A stretch of 64,000 nucleotides of DNA. Origin: Lysobacterales bacterium. Its GTDB lineage: Bacteria > Pseudomonadota > Gammaproteobacteria > Xanthomonadales > SZUA-36. Below are positions 1 through 6,751 of the stretch, piece by piece; position 1 is the stretch's first letter; each line of letters starts with the position of its first letter. A model generated the notes under the pieces. It was not told where the DNA came from and searched no databases. It saw only the letters and a list, made by a program, of their open reading frames with translations. The position numbers and the translations under genes are program-made. The stretch covers positions 1 through 64,000 of the forward strand of contig JANQPM010000030.1 in assembly GCA_028289465.1 (NCBI GenBank), given 5' to 3'.

Positions 1-32
1 GTAGATGCGCCGGGGCCTTGAATGCCGGCTAT

Positions 33-570
33 AAAGGTGTCTCGCGCCCGCTTCTTTCGTAGCGCAGGTGGAGTCAGACGGCGGTTTCGCTATAGCGAAG
101 AAGCCTTCTGACGAAACCGTTAAGCGCGTGCAGGTGGAGTCAGACGTGCTTAACGGCGCCTGCTGGTCGGCTTCTTTGCCGCTGGCAAAACCGCCGACCA
201 AGTCACCTGCGCTGCGGTTTCGCGATAGCGAAGCCTTCTGGCGCAGCCGTTAAGCGCGTGTGGACGAAAACCGCAACCGCACACCCCCCAAGTTATCCAT
301 TTCGGACTTCCCAGTCTGGCTTCTTTCCTTTCGGAAAACCGCCAGACTGTCCAGCCGGGGTTACGACGTGCAACTAACGCACGACCCCTCTGGTGTCGCT
401 CGCCCTCTGGTATCGCTCGCGTTGCTCGCTCACCCAACCAGGAGAGCAAGCCAGTGAAAGCATGGCGGCTTGCGCAACGCGCAAGAAGCCGTGCTTCACC
501 GCGCCCGCTCCGGCGGGTCGCCTGCGGCTCCTTCAGCCGGGTTTTGCACCCGGTATCCTGCTGTTTCATG
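33..570. repeat. Mosaic of nested palindromic intergenic repeats
   Basis: This stretch has no convincing gene; the short reading frames in it lack ribosome sites and family resemblance. It is built of hairpins inside hairpins. 73-112 has arms GTCAGA/TCTGAC around TTCGC-TATA-GCGAA. 148-255 has a 10-bp outer stem and two inner branches. 312-349 has arms CAGTCTGGC/GCCAGACTG around TTTCC/GGAAA. The direct repeat GCAGGTGGAGTCAGACG occurs twice, at about 64 and 130. The unit beginning GGTGTCT near 36 and the CCCGCTCCGGCGGG hairpin near 506 recur elsewhere in the window (1837, 2703, 24598, 25440, 29778, 53704). This is a repeat family of unknown function; whether it acts as DNA or RNA structure is not known. 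Confidence 0.75.
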
Positions 571-649
571 GTGCTGCGCCAGCGGCTTGACAACCCGGTC
601 ATCGCGACCGATGATCGGCGAACCGCGATGCAGACGAACGGAGTCAACG

Positions 650-1000
650 ATGGATTGGAAATTTATACTCACCTCGCTGGACGGCCGGATCGGCAAGAAG
701 ACCTACTGGATTGCGATGCTCGGCATGATTGCGGTCAATCTGGTGGTTGCGGTGCTGACCGGCGATGCGAACTGGCAGCCGGGGCAGCCGCTGTTCAGTA
801 CCGCCAGCACCGTCGTTGCGCTGGTGCTACTGTGGCCGATGCTGGCGGTGGCCGGCAAGCGCTGGCACGATCAGGACAAATCCGCATGGTTCAATCTACT
901 CTATTTTATTCCGCTGGTGAATCTGGTCGCATTGATCTGGAACGGGGTTGCGGATGGTACGCCGGGGAATAACCGTTTCGGGGGTATTCCCCCTTATTGA
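650..1000 (+). CDS. DUF805 family inner-membrane protein
   Basis: A 116-residue membrane protein of the DUF805 (YhaH-like) family, whose function is not established. The sequence shows the usual pattern: an N-terminal W-K-F, the G-R-I-G-K-K-x-Y-W motif near residue 15, then three or four hydrophobic segments, with K-R-W-H-D-Q-D-K-S-x-W-F near residue 75 between two of them, and a terminal G-T-P-G-x-N-R-F-G. The ATG at 650 is chosen because it starts exactly at the family N-terminus and follows an ACGGAG ribosome site; longer upstream frames run through repeat sequence. It is followed by a REP pair and then convergent coq7, so it is probably transcribed alone. Confidence 0.88.
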   Translation: MDWKFILTSLDGRIGKKTYWIAMLGMIAVNLVVAVLTGDANWQPGQPLFSTASTVVALVLLWPMLAVAGKRWHDQDKSAWFNLLYFIPLVNLVALIWNGVADGTPGNNRFGGIPPY

Positions 1001-1061
1001 GCGGGGCTTGCGGCGGTATGAGCGCCGACTCTGACTTCCTGCCGGACCGAACCGCAGGAAT

Positions 1062-1153
1062 TGTAGTAGCGCCTTTAGGCGCGAATATCTTTTGCTTAAT
1101 GTAAGGCGCCGTTACCAATACCTTTGACCATCGCGCCTAAAGGCGTTCCTACA
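1062..1153. repeat. REP doublet, inverted pair
   Basis: Two copies of a REP-like unit face each other between the convergent DUF805 and coq7 genes. The left copy (1062-1084) reads TGTAGTAGCGCCTTTAGGCG and ends GA; the right copy (1131-1153) is its near reverse complement, ending CGTTCCTACA. Each unit has its own small palindrome GCGCCTTTAGGCGC. Similar pairs lie at 53916-54024, 57588-57679 and 62461-62523. The position between two 3' ends suggests a role in transcript ends, as inferred for other REP elements. No REP-associated transposase (RAYT) gene is in the window. Confidence 0.85.
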
Positions 1154-1160
1154 CGGGCGG

Positions 1161-1805
1161 TTAGAAGCGGTATACGATGGTCTTCATCAGATTGGAACTG
1201 AACCGCATCGCGGCCCTGACCGCCTGCGGCAACTCCCTGGCGCCGGCTGCTTCGGCCATGGCTGCGTGCTGCGCTTCGTCGATTTTCATCTGTTCCAGAA
1301 TGGCATGGCTGCGGCGGTCGCTTTCCGGCAACCGGCCCCGATGCTCTTCCAGGTGCGCCTCGACCTGATTCTCGGTTTCTTTCACAAAGCCGAGACTCCA
1401 ATCGTCCCCGGCCAGACCCGCCGCCGCGCCCAGCGCCCATGAACCGGCATACCACAGACCATTGAGATAACTGGGCTGGCTGTCCAGCTCCTTAAGCCGC
1501 GCTTCGCACCAGGCCAGATGGTCGATTTCCTCATCCGCCGCCTGTTGCATTTCGTGGCGTACCGCAGCGCTGCGGGCCGCTGCGGCCTGGCCGGCATACA
1601 GCGCCTGCGCGCAAATCTCGCCGGTGTGATTGATTCGCATCAGTCCGGCCACATGCCGTCGTTCAGATTCGCTGAGCTCCGCCGGTGGCAGGTCGCCTGC
1701 CGGATTTTCCCGTTCTGGCGGCGGCGCATTGGCAGTTGCAATGCGCAGGGCCTGATCGGCACCGGCTAAAATTCGGTCGAGGCGGGAGAATTGTCGATCT
1801 GTCAT
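1161..1805 (-). CDS. coq7: Coq7-type ubiquinone biosynthesis di-iron hydroxylase
   Basis: 2-polyprenyl-3-methyl-6-methoxy-1,4-benzoquinone monooxygenase, which catalyses the penultimate hydroxylation in ubiquinone synthesis at the inner membrane. The 214-residue protein has the typical Coq7 di-iron ferritin-like core: N-H-T-G-E-I-C-A-Q-A-L-Y near residue 60, D-E-E-I-D-H-L near 90, the E-x-x-V-E-x-H-L-x-x-H stretch near 145 and K-I-D-E-A-Q-H near 173. These supply the expected Glu and His iron ligands. Some bacteria use Coq7 where E. coli uses the flavoprotein UbiF. The ubiH and ubiI flavoproteins for the other ring hydroxylations are found at 39.8-42.3 kb, so the three hydroxylation steps are all represented here. 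Confidence 0.95.
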   Translation of the reverse strand: MTDRQFSRLDRILAGADQALRIATANAPPPERENPAGDLPPAELSESERRHVAGLMRINHTGEICAQALYAGQAAAARSAAVRHEMQQAADEEIDHLAWCEARLKELDSQPSYLNGLWYAGSWALGAAAGLAGDDWSLGFVKETENQVEAHLEEHRGRLPESDRRSHAILEQMKIDEAQHAAMAEAAGARELPQAVRAAMRFSSNLMKTIVYRF

Positions 1806-1836
1806 CAGCTTAGTAGGTCGGATCCGTGAATTGGGA

Positions 1837-1878
1837 AGGAGTCTTGCGCCCGCTCCGGCGGGTCACCTGCTTCCAGAG
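1837..1878. repeat. GGAGTCT/CCCGCTCCGGCGGG dispersed repeat
   Basis: A short copy of the dispersed intergenic repeat: a GGAGTCTTGCG lead followed by the perfect small hairpin CCCGCTCCGGCGGG and a C-C-T-G-C rich end. The same string appears near 500, 24598, 25440 and 29778. It sits between divergent coq7 and the DUF481 gene, upstream of both. The rest of the gap to 1981 holds two copies of TGTAACAC, at about 1886 and 1918; no promoter could be assigned with confidence. Confidence 0.6.
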
Positions 1879-1981
1879 TGGAAATGTAACACATCATCAC
1901 CATATCAGGGTGTTCATGTGTAACACGGATTCATACACTGCGTTTCATTCCTAACAGGATTAGCGAAAGAGGACTTTACTG

Positions 1982-2698
1982 ATGAAGCAGCTAACTTCAG
2001 GTGTAATATTATTGCTGGCCGCAAGTATCGTATCGGCGGACGAGGAGACGCCGACCGGCTGGTTCGGCAAGGGCGAATTCGGGCTGGTTGCGACCAGCGG
2101 TAACACGGATACCACCAGCATCAACCTGGGTCTGGAATTCATCCGCGAATTGGACAAATGGCGTCACCGGTTCGCGGTAGACGCGCTGAAAGCGGAAGAA
2201 AACGACAACGATACCGCTGATCGCCGGGCGGCCGAATGGCAGAGCGATTATAAACTCAGCGATATCAGTCACTTACTGGGTGTCGCGCGGCACGAAGCGG
2301 ACGATTTCAGCGGCTTTGACTATCAACAGAGCATCGCGCTGGGTTACGGTCGCCAGCTCATTGATTCGGAAGCGCACAAGCTGAAAGGAGAAATCGGCCC
2401 CGGCGTGCGGCGGATCAAAGATGCGGTAACCCGCGAAACCAGCACCGATGGCATCGTCCGCGGCTTGCTGGACTATGCATGGACCGTTACCGACACCACC
2501 AGTTTTACCAACCGCTTTTTGGTTGAGGCCGGCAGTGACAATACGTTTGTTGAGAATGACGCGGCGGTTGCAGTGGCTATCAACGACCGTTTTGCGCTGA
2601 AGTTCGGCGTGGCCGTGCGTCATAATACCGATGCACCGGCCGGGACCGATGAAACCGATACCGTGACCAGCGCCAATTTAGTGTATAACTTCAAGTAA
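1982..2698 (+). CDS. DUF481 outer-membrane beta-barrel protein
   Basis: A 238-residue exported protein of the DUF481 (YdiY-like) family, thought to form a small outer-membrane beta-barrel. A signal peptide is visible (residues 1-19, ending S-I-V-S-A-D). The mature part opens with G-W-F-G-K-G-E-F-G-L-V-A-T-S-G-N-T-D-T-T-S-I-N, the family hallmark. It then has alternating hydrophobic/polar strands and ends in a C-terminal strand closing with Y-N-F-K, in which the penultimate Phe fits an outer-membrane assembly signal. The ATG follows a GAGG site. No substrate can be inferred. It stands alone, with a repeat element directly after the stop codon. Confidence 0.85.
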   Translation: MKQLTSGVILLLAASIVSADEETPTGWFGKGEFGLVATSGNTDTTSINLGLEFIRELDKWRHRFAVDALKAEENDNDTADRRAAEWQSDYKLSDISHLLGVARHEADDFSGFDYQQSIALGYGRQLIDSEAHKLKGEIGPGVRRIKDAVTRETSTDGIVRGLLDYAWTVTDTTSFTNRFLVEAGSDNTFVENDAAVAVAINDRFALKFGVAVRHNTDAPAGTDETDTVTSANLVYNFK

Positions 2699-2850
2699 CT
2701 AAGGTGTCTTGCAGCCGCTTTTTTCGCCTGACGGCGAAAACCGCAACCGCAAGACTTCATTAGTTCATAGATTCCAGCCTCTGATTCGCTGCGCGAACCA
2801 ACCGGCTGCAATCGGCGCAGTCTTGCAGCCGCTTCTTTGGCCTGTGGATC
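2699..2850. repeat. Nested hairpin repeat downstream of the DUF481 gene
   Basis: Starts at the stop codon of the upstream gene. Outer arms GTCTTGC (2706-2712) and GCAAGAC (2749-2755) enclose an inner perfect hairpin, TTTTCGCC (2721-2728) and GGCGAAAA (2733-2740) around TGAC. The following part (about 2770-2800, with CTCTGATTCGCTGCGC) is nearly the same as 53838-53853, and a second GTCTTGCAGCCGCTTCTTT copy lies at about 2819-2837. The outer hairpin with downstream T-poor sequence is not a classical terminator, though it may end transcripts. It belongs to the family described at 33-570. Confidence 0.7.
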
Positions 2851-2936
2851 GTTGTGCGGTTCTGGCGGCGGAAGCCGGATAGCGTTCCAGGGCTGTTGGG
2901 CCCATAGTATTATCGGCAGCTTTGGATCAGGGAATA

Positions 2937-3251
2937 ATGTCTTACTATCAACGACATATCTTTTTTTGTACCAATCAGCGGGATGCCTCGGCCGAGCGTC
3001 CGTGCTGTGCCAATTGCGGCTCGCCGGCGATGCGGGACTACGTGAAAAAGCGCATCAAGGCGCTGGACCTGGCCGGGGAAGGCAGGGTTCGGGTGAACAA
3101 GGCCGGCTGCCTGGATCGCTGCGAGGAAGGTCCGGTCTGCGTGGTTTACCCGGATGGCGTCTGGTACACCTACGTCGATGAGGAGGATCTCGACGAGATT
3201 ATCGAATCGCATCTGGTCGACGGCCGTCCGGTGGAACGGCTGAAAATCTGA
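2937..3251 (+). CDS. Thioredoxin-like [2Fe-2S] ferredoxin
   Basis: A 104-residue cytoplasmic protein of the thioredoxin-fold [2Fe-2S] ferredoxin family. The cluster cysteines are visible as C11 and C23/C24/C27 in the N-terminal half, and the pair in [11 protein letters not shown] near residue 58. The C-terminal [17 protein letters not shown]-x-H is the typical end of the family. The ATG at 2937 follows AGGGA; an in-frame ATG 15 bases earlier lacks a site. It lies directly upstream of rplM-rpsI but has its own transcription unit, since a strong promoter precedes rplM. The electron-transfer partner is unknown. Confidence 0.85.
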   Translation: MSYYQRHIFFCTNQRDASAERPCCANCGSPAMRDYVKKRIKALDLAGEGRVRVNKAGCLDRCEEGPVCVVYPDGVWYTYVDEEDLDEIIESHLVDGRPVERLKI

Positions 3252-3405
3252 CCGCTATATTGAGCCGTCTCCAGGTCCGATTTCGCCGATAGAATTACTT
3301 TTCGTGCCGAAAGCGCTTCGCAAGAGGCGAAAATCAGCCTTGGAGAACAGTTTTTCCGGCCGGATTGCCGGCCGTAAATATTCCGTTTTACCGGTGTTTA
3401 TGGGG

Positions 3406-3434
3406 TTGAACCTGCGGACACATACCGGTAGAAT
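3406..3434 (+). promoter_or_regulatory. Sigma-70 promoter for rplM-rpsI
   Basis: TTGAAC (3406-3411) and TAGAAT (3429-3434) are separated by exactly 17 bases, a near-consensus vegetative promoter. Transcription would start near 3441 and leave a leader of about 50 bases before the rplM ATG. This fits the constant high expression expected of ribosomal proteins. Confidence 0.75.
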
Positions 3435-3489
3435 TCCCGCTCTTTTCTGCCACGTTTTTAGCAGAGCTACTTTTTGTAGAGTAAAAACC

Positions 3490-3918
3490 ATGAAAACGTT
3501 TACTGCAACGCCACAGACCATCAAGCAGGATTGGTATCTTGTGGACGCTGAGAACAAGACTCTGGGCAGGCTGGCCAGCGAACTGGCGCGCCGTCTGCGC
3601 GGAAAGCACAAGCCGGAATATACTCCGCATATGGATACGGGTGACTACATCGTGGTCATCAATGCCGATAAAATTGCGGTTACCGGCAAGAAGCTGAAAG
3701 ATAAGATGTATTACCGGCATACCGGTTACATCGGTAACCTGAAATCGACCAATTTGGAGAAACTGCTGGCCGAACACCCCGAACGGGTGATTCAAAATGC
3801 GGTGAAAGGCATGCTGCCGAAGAACCCGCTGGGTCGCGCGATGTTCCGTAAGCTGAAAGTTTACGCCGGCGCTGCGCACCCGCACGAAGCACAGCAGCCT
3901 CAGACGCTTGAGCTGTAG
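3490..3918 (+). CDS. rplM: 50S ribosomal protein L13
   Basis: Large-subunit ribosomal protein L13, 142 residues, the same length as in E. coli. The start M-K-T-F-T-A-T-P matches the family N-terminus, so the ATG at 3490 is preferred over a longer in-frame extension from 3304 that runs back through the promoter. Family motifs: [16 protein letters not shown], then [17 protein letters not shown], and [21 protein letters not shown] near the end. It is co-transcribed with rpsI 32 bases downstream. Confidence 0.98.
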   Translation: MKTFTATPQTIKQDWYLVDAENKTLGRLASELARRLRGKHKPEYTPHMDTGDYIVVINADKIAVTGKKLKDKMYYRHTGYIGNLKSTNLEKLLAEHPERVIQNAVKGMLPKNPLGRAMFRKLKVYAGAAHPHEAQQPQTLEL

Positions 3919-3950
3919 GCCGCTCGAGCTGTCAGGAAACGGATAAGATT

Positions 3951-4343
3951 ATGGCAAACCAAGAATACTACGGAACCGGTCGACGCAAGTCCTCTACCGC
4001 GCGGGTCTATCTGCGCAAGGGCAGCGGCCAGATTATCGTCAACCAGAAGCCACTGGACGAATTCTTTGGCCGCGAAACGGCCCGCATGGTGGTCCGTCAG
4101 CCGCTGGAGCTGACCGAGTTCACCGAAAAATTCGATGTTCATGCCACCGTTACCGGCGGCGGCATGACCGGCCAGGCCGGCGCGATCCGAATGGGCCTGA
4201 CCCGCGCGCTGATGGAATACGACGAGGAACTGCGCAAACCGCTGCGCGCCGCCGGTTATGTCACCCGCGACGCCCGCGAAGTAGAACGCAAGAAGGTTGG
4301 CCTGCGTAAGGCACGTAAGGCGACGCAATACTCGAAACGCTAA
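3951..4343 (+). CDS. rpsI: 30S ribosomal protein S9
   Basis: Small-subunit ribosomal protein S9, 130 residues. It has the diagnostic [15 protein letters not shown]-terminus. The basic C-terminal tail, ending [17 protein letters not shown], reaches the decoding site, and the terminal S-K-R is invariant in the family. It is the second gene of the rplM-rpsI operon and is followed 20 bases later by a strong terminator. Confidence 0.98.
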   Translation: MANQEYYGTGRRKSSTARVYLRKGSGQIIVNQKPLDEFFGRETARMVVRQPLELTEFTEKFDVHATVTGGGMTGQAGAIRMGLTRALMEYDEELRKPLRAAGYVTRDAREVERKKVGLRKARKATQYSKR

Positions 4344-4364
4344 TTCGAGCGCCTTGTTTGATTA

Positions 4365-4396
4365 AAAAAACCGGCGACTCAAACCGCCGGTTTTTT
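4365..4396 (+). terminator. Rho-independent terminator of rplM-rpsI
   Basis: A 12-bp stem, AAAAAACCGGCG (4365-4376) with CGCCGGTTTTTT (4385-4396), around an 8-base loop. The A-rich left arm and T-run right arm make it able to work in both directions. Confidence 0.92.
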
Positions 4397-4446
4397 GTTT
4401 CAAGAGGGATGTTATTTTTAAGAATTTAGGGTAATTTGGTCTTATA

Positions 4447-4620
4447 GATCCTGCGGATCGCATCGCTTCAGCATCCATGCTGAACGATGCACTCGGCACC
4501 TCGATGTGCCTCGGGTTCGAAAGAATTGTCGGGAACAATTCTGACCGACTTTGCGCAGCAAAGTGGCCCGAAGGGCGGCGGGCAGGACGCCCGGCGTCAT
4601 TCCCTCTCGCAATGAGAGGG
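4447..4620. repeat. Ladder of eight consecutive small hairpins
   Basis: Between the rpsI terminator and tRNA-Gln the sequence is almost wholly made of short hairpins, end to end. They are GATC/GATC (4447-4459); GCATCG-CAGCAT/ATGCTG-CGATGC (4460-4490); GGCAC/GTGCC (4495-4510); AGAATTGT/ACAATTCT (4522-4542); ACTTTGC/GCAAAGT (4548-4564); GCCC/GGGC (4566-4576); GGGC/GCCC (4580-4592); and CCCTCTC/GAGAGGG (4602-4620). No open reading frame in it looks real. It may be a structured leader upstream of the tRNA or a palindromic repeat element; function unknown. Confidence 0.6.
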
Positions 4621-4646
4621 GCGAGAAACAAGCTAACAGATTCCAT

Positions 4647-4720
4647 TGGGGGATCGTCTAACGGTAGGACAGCGGACTCTGACTCCGCCAGTGGGGGTTC
4701 GAGTCCCTCTCCCCCAGCCA
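4647..4720 (+). tRNA. tRNA-Gln (anticodon CTG)
   Basis: A complete cloverleaf. The acceptor stem TGGGGGA/TCCCCCA is followed by an encoded GCCA end. The D arm contains AACGGTAGG. The anticodon stem GCGGA/TCCGC frames the loop CTCTGAC, giving anticodon CTG. The T arm is GGGGG-TTCGAGT-CCCTC. The T1 start of the acceptor stem, as in other tRNA-Gln, supports the identity. CCA is encoded in the gene. Confidence 0.96.
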
Positions 4721-4728
4721 AACTAATG

Positions 4729-4755
4729 AAAACCCCGCCCAGTGCGGGGTTTTTT
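4729..4755 (+). terminator. Terminator after tRNA-Gln
   Basis: Stem CCCCGC (4733-4738) with GCGGGG (4744-4749), flanked by AAAA on the left and six T on the right, 9 bases after the tRNA CCA end. Confidence 0.9.
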
Positions 4756-4836
4756 ACAGTGATAGAAAACCGCCTGTGCTGACAGTTGTAGAGAAACGAC
4801 CATGTTGGCGTTTTTGAAACCTAGGGGGGTTCTATC

Positions 4837-5589
4837 ATGTTTAACAAAGTTGCGGCCCTGTTTATGGGGCTGCTTATATCCAATCATATTTCTGCGGCCG
4901 AACTGTTGGCCGAGCACATCGAAGACTACAGCTCATCGCCATCGTCCAATCTGCCCGGCTGCGACAACACCACCGATCGACTATGGGATGAATTCGGCAA
5001 CGCCGGCGGCTGGGATCGCAAGCGCTGGTCGGATAACAATGCCTGGGAAGGCGACTGGAAAAGCGAGCATCTGGCCGGCGGCGATGATGGCGACTGGTCC
5101 GATGACCGCGATTTCTCGTATTTCTGCGGCCATGGGAACGTCGGTCTGGTGGAGTTTACCACCTCCAATCCGGGTACGATTTTCACCAGTACCGAAGGCC
5201 GCTGGGGCGATGAGGATGCCGAGTGGGTCACTTTCGATACGTCGATGACGTTTCGCGACACCGGTTCGAATGTGGCTACCTGGTACACCAATGCGTTTCG
5301 TGAACTTCACCTGTTGATCGGCTGGCATGATTCGCCGCTGGACGGCGATACCGGTGGTGAATTTGCCGATTCGCTGATCGACTGGGGTTTCTTCGACGGT
5401 GGCGGCAAGACGGTTAAAGATGCCTGGTTTTCCAATTCAGGGGGTTGCACCGATCAGAACAACGGCACCACCCAGCTAATCATTGCGGAAGTTCAGGCGC
5501 ACTACAACGATCGTATCCACGGCGAGGGAAGCAACGCCGGGGACCAGCCGTTCAATAATACCGGCTGGAAATGGTCACATGATTGTTAA
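4837..5589 (+). CDS. Exported DUF6345-like protein with a C-G-H-G motif
   Basis: A 250-residue exported protein. A signal peptide ends at about residue 20 (I-S-A-A-E). The mature part starts H-I-E-D-Y-S-S-S-P-S-S-N-L-P-G-C-D-N-T, followed by W-D-E-F-G-N-A-G-G-W, N-A-W-E-x-D-W and D-x-D-F-S-Y-F-C-G-H-G-N. I recall this pattern from the uncharacterised DUF6345 family; the assignment is from memory. The His-Gly after a predicted strand recalls the His of caspase-like folds, but no clear catalytic Cys follows in the L-L-I-G-W-H-D segment, so peptidase activity is not claimed. It overlaps nothing and is followed at 12 bases by another exported protein, probably in one operon. Confidence 0.7.
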   Translation: MFNKVAALFMGLLISNHISAAELLAEHIEDYSSSPSSNLPGCDNTTDRLWDEFGNAGGWDRKRWSDNNAWEGDWKSEHLAGGDDGDWSDDRDFSYFCGHGNVGLVEFTTSNPGTIFTSTEGRWGDEDAEWVTFDTSMTFRDTGSNVATWYTNAFRELHLLIGWHDSPLDGDTGGEFADSLIDWGFFDGGGKTVKDAWFSNSGGCTDQNNGTTQLIIAEVQAHYNDRIHGEGSNAGDQPFNNTGWKWSHDC

Positions 5590-5600
5590 GGGGGGATGTC

Positions 5601-6620
5601 ATGACTAAACCATCACTACAGTGTTGCGTTATTTTCTCGCTGTTTTTCGGATCAGTTGTCTATGCCCACCATCCCGGTGAACAGGCAGACCATCTGATGC
5701 CCAATATTCCAGCCTACCGGACATCGGCACCCAGCGAGGCGCCGGCAATCCGGTTTGAGGTCGAGTTGCCGAAAGTCTCCAAGCGGCTGCCGGTGATGCT
5801 GGTCTCAGCGCCCGATATCGGGAACCAGGTAGAAAGCCTGCAGAAAAAGCTGCGCTTGCATAATAAGCCGATCGAAACCCGAAGCGGCAAAATTATTCTG
5901 AGTAACAGCCGCGAAAACGAGGTTCAGCAGAAAAGCCTGATCTTGTACGCTGCCTCCGGCGGTTTCTATTTCGAACATGAAGGCAAGGTCGATCCGGTGA
6001 CGGAAAAGGCGCTGGATTTGCCGGACGATAAGAACGCTTATGAAATCGCCCATGACTACCTCAAACGGCATGAGCTGTTGTCTGACGATATCGAAACCGA
6101 TATCGGGCAGGTACAGTTTTCGCGGGCAGTGCTGTCGGAGTTCGACGGCAGAACCGGCCGCACGCTGAGGTCGTTCGATACCGGTATCGACGTGCGTTTT
6201 CCACAACGCTGGGAAGGCTATCGGGTGACCGGTCCCGGATCGAAGCTGTATGTTTCCATTGGCGACGGCGGTGAAGTGGTTGCGCTGACGTCGATGCATC
6301 GCAAAGCCAAGGCATCCGGTTCCAGCCTGCCAGCTATAGACCCGGAGTCAGCGGTGGATCTGCTGAAAAAAGGCTATGGCAGGATGTCGGTAACGCCGGA
6401 ATGCAAAACCGCAGTCGTTACCGATATGACGCTAGCCTACTGGTCAGAAAGTCCGAAATCCGAACAGCGAATGGCCTTGCCGGTCTACCAGATCAGCGGC
6501 TATTGCGACAATCCGGAAGACCTGCAAAGCTTTGAAGCCTTTGCGCCGGCTGTTCGCAATGCGGCATTCGATATTCGCACTGTCGGCGAATCCAAGCCGC
6601 GGCGGGATGATGAAGCTTAA
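5601..6620 (+). CDS. Exported protein of unknown function, partner of the DUF6345-like protein
   Basis: A 339-residue protein that I do not recognise. It has a clear signal peptide (about residues 1-22, V-V-Y-A-H-H), a Pro-rich start, then an alpha/beta pattern with A-Y-E-I-A-H-D-Y-L-K-R-H near residue 140 and V-R-F-P-Q-R-W-E-G-Y-R-V-T-G-P-G-S-K-L-Y-V near 195, which reads like a PepSY/FTP-type propeptide fold. The ATG at 5601 follows AAGGGGGG; a TTG 18 bases earlier is less likely. It ends in a charged tail. In other species DUF6345 proteins may carry such a region on the same chain, so this could be a split version; this is inference. Confidence 0.6.
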   Translation: MTKPSLQCCVIFSLFFGSVVYAHHPGEQADHLMPNIPAYRTSAPSEAPAIRFEVELPKVSKRLPVMLVSAPDIGNQVESLQKKLRLHNKPIETRSGKIILSNSRENEVQQKSLILYAASGGFYFEHEGKVDPVTEKALDLPDDKNAYEIAHDYLKRHELLSDDIETDIGQVQFSRAVLSEFDGRTGRTLRSFDTGIDVRFPQRWEGYRVTGPGSKLYVSIGDGGEVVALTSMHRKAKASGSSLPAIDPESAVDLLKKGYGRMSVTPECKTAVVTDMTLAYWSESPKSEQRMALPVYQISGYCDNPEDLQSFEAFAPAVRNAAFDIRTVGESKPRRDDEA

Positions 6621-6751
6621 TTAAACTGAAAGGCACGCGGTGGCGAAACGCACGTTTTTCCCGGCCCGCCCAAGTTCGCCATATTGATGACCTGATTTTC
6701 CAGGCGGTATTTGATTCACTGTCCGATATCACAATCAATCGGTGTCATTCG

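Noticed and set aside
148-255. Integron attC site
   Set aside because: The outer arms fit RYYYAAC/GTTRRRY, but no integrase or cassette array is visible, the interior carries two extra hairpins not typical of attC, and the same string at 53748 lacks the partner arm. Kept only as a possibility to test.
454-972. A 172-codon frame overlapping the DUF805 gene in another frame
   Set aside because: No ribosome site, repeat-derived N-terminus and no family; the DUF805 frame has clear motifs.
4837-5589. Active caspase-like peptidase
   Set aside because: A C-G-H-G motif is present, but no catalytic Cys is found at the place a caspase-like fold would need it.
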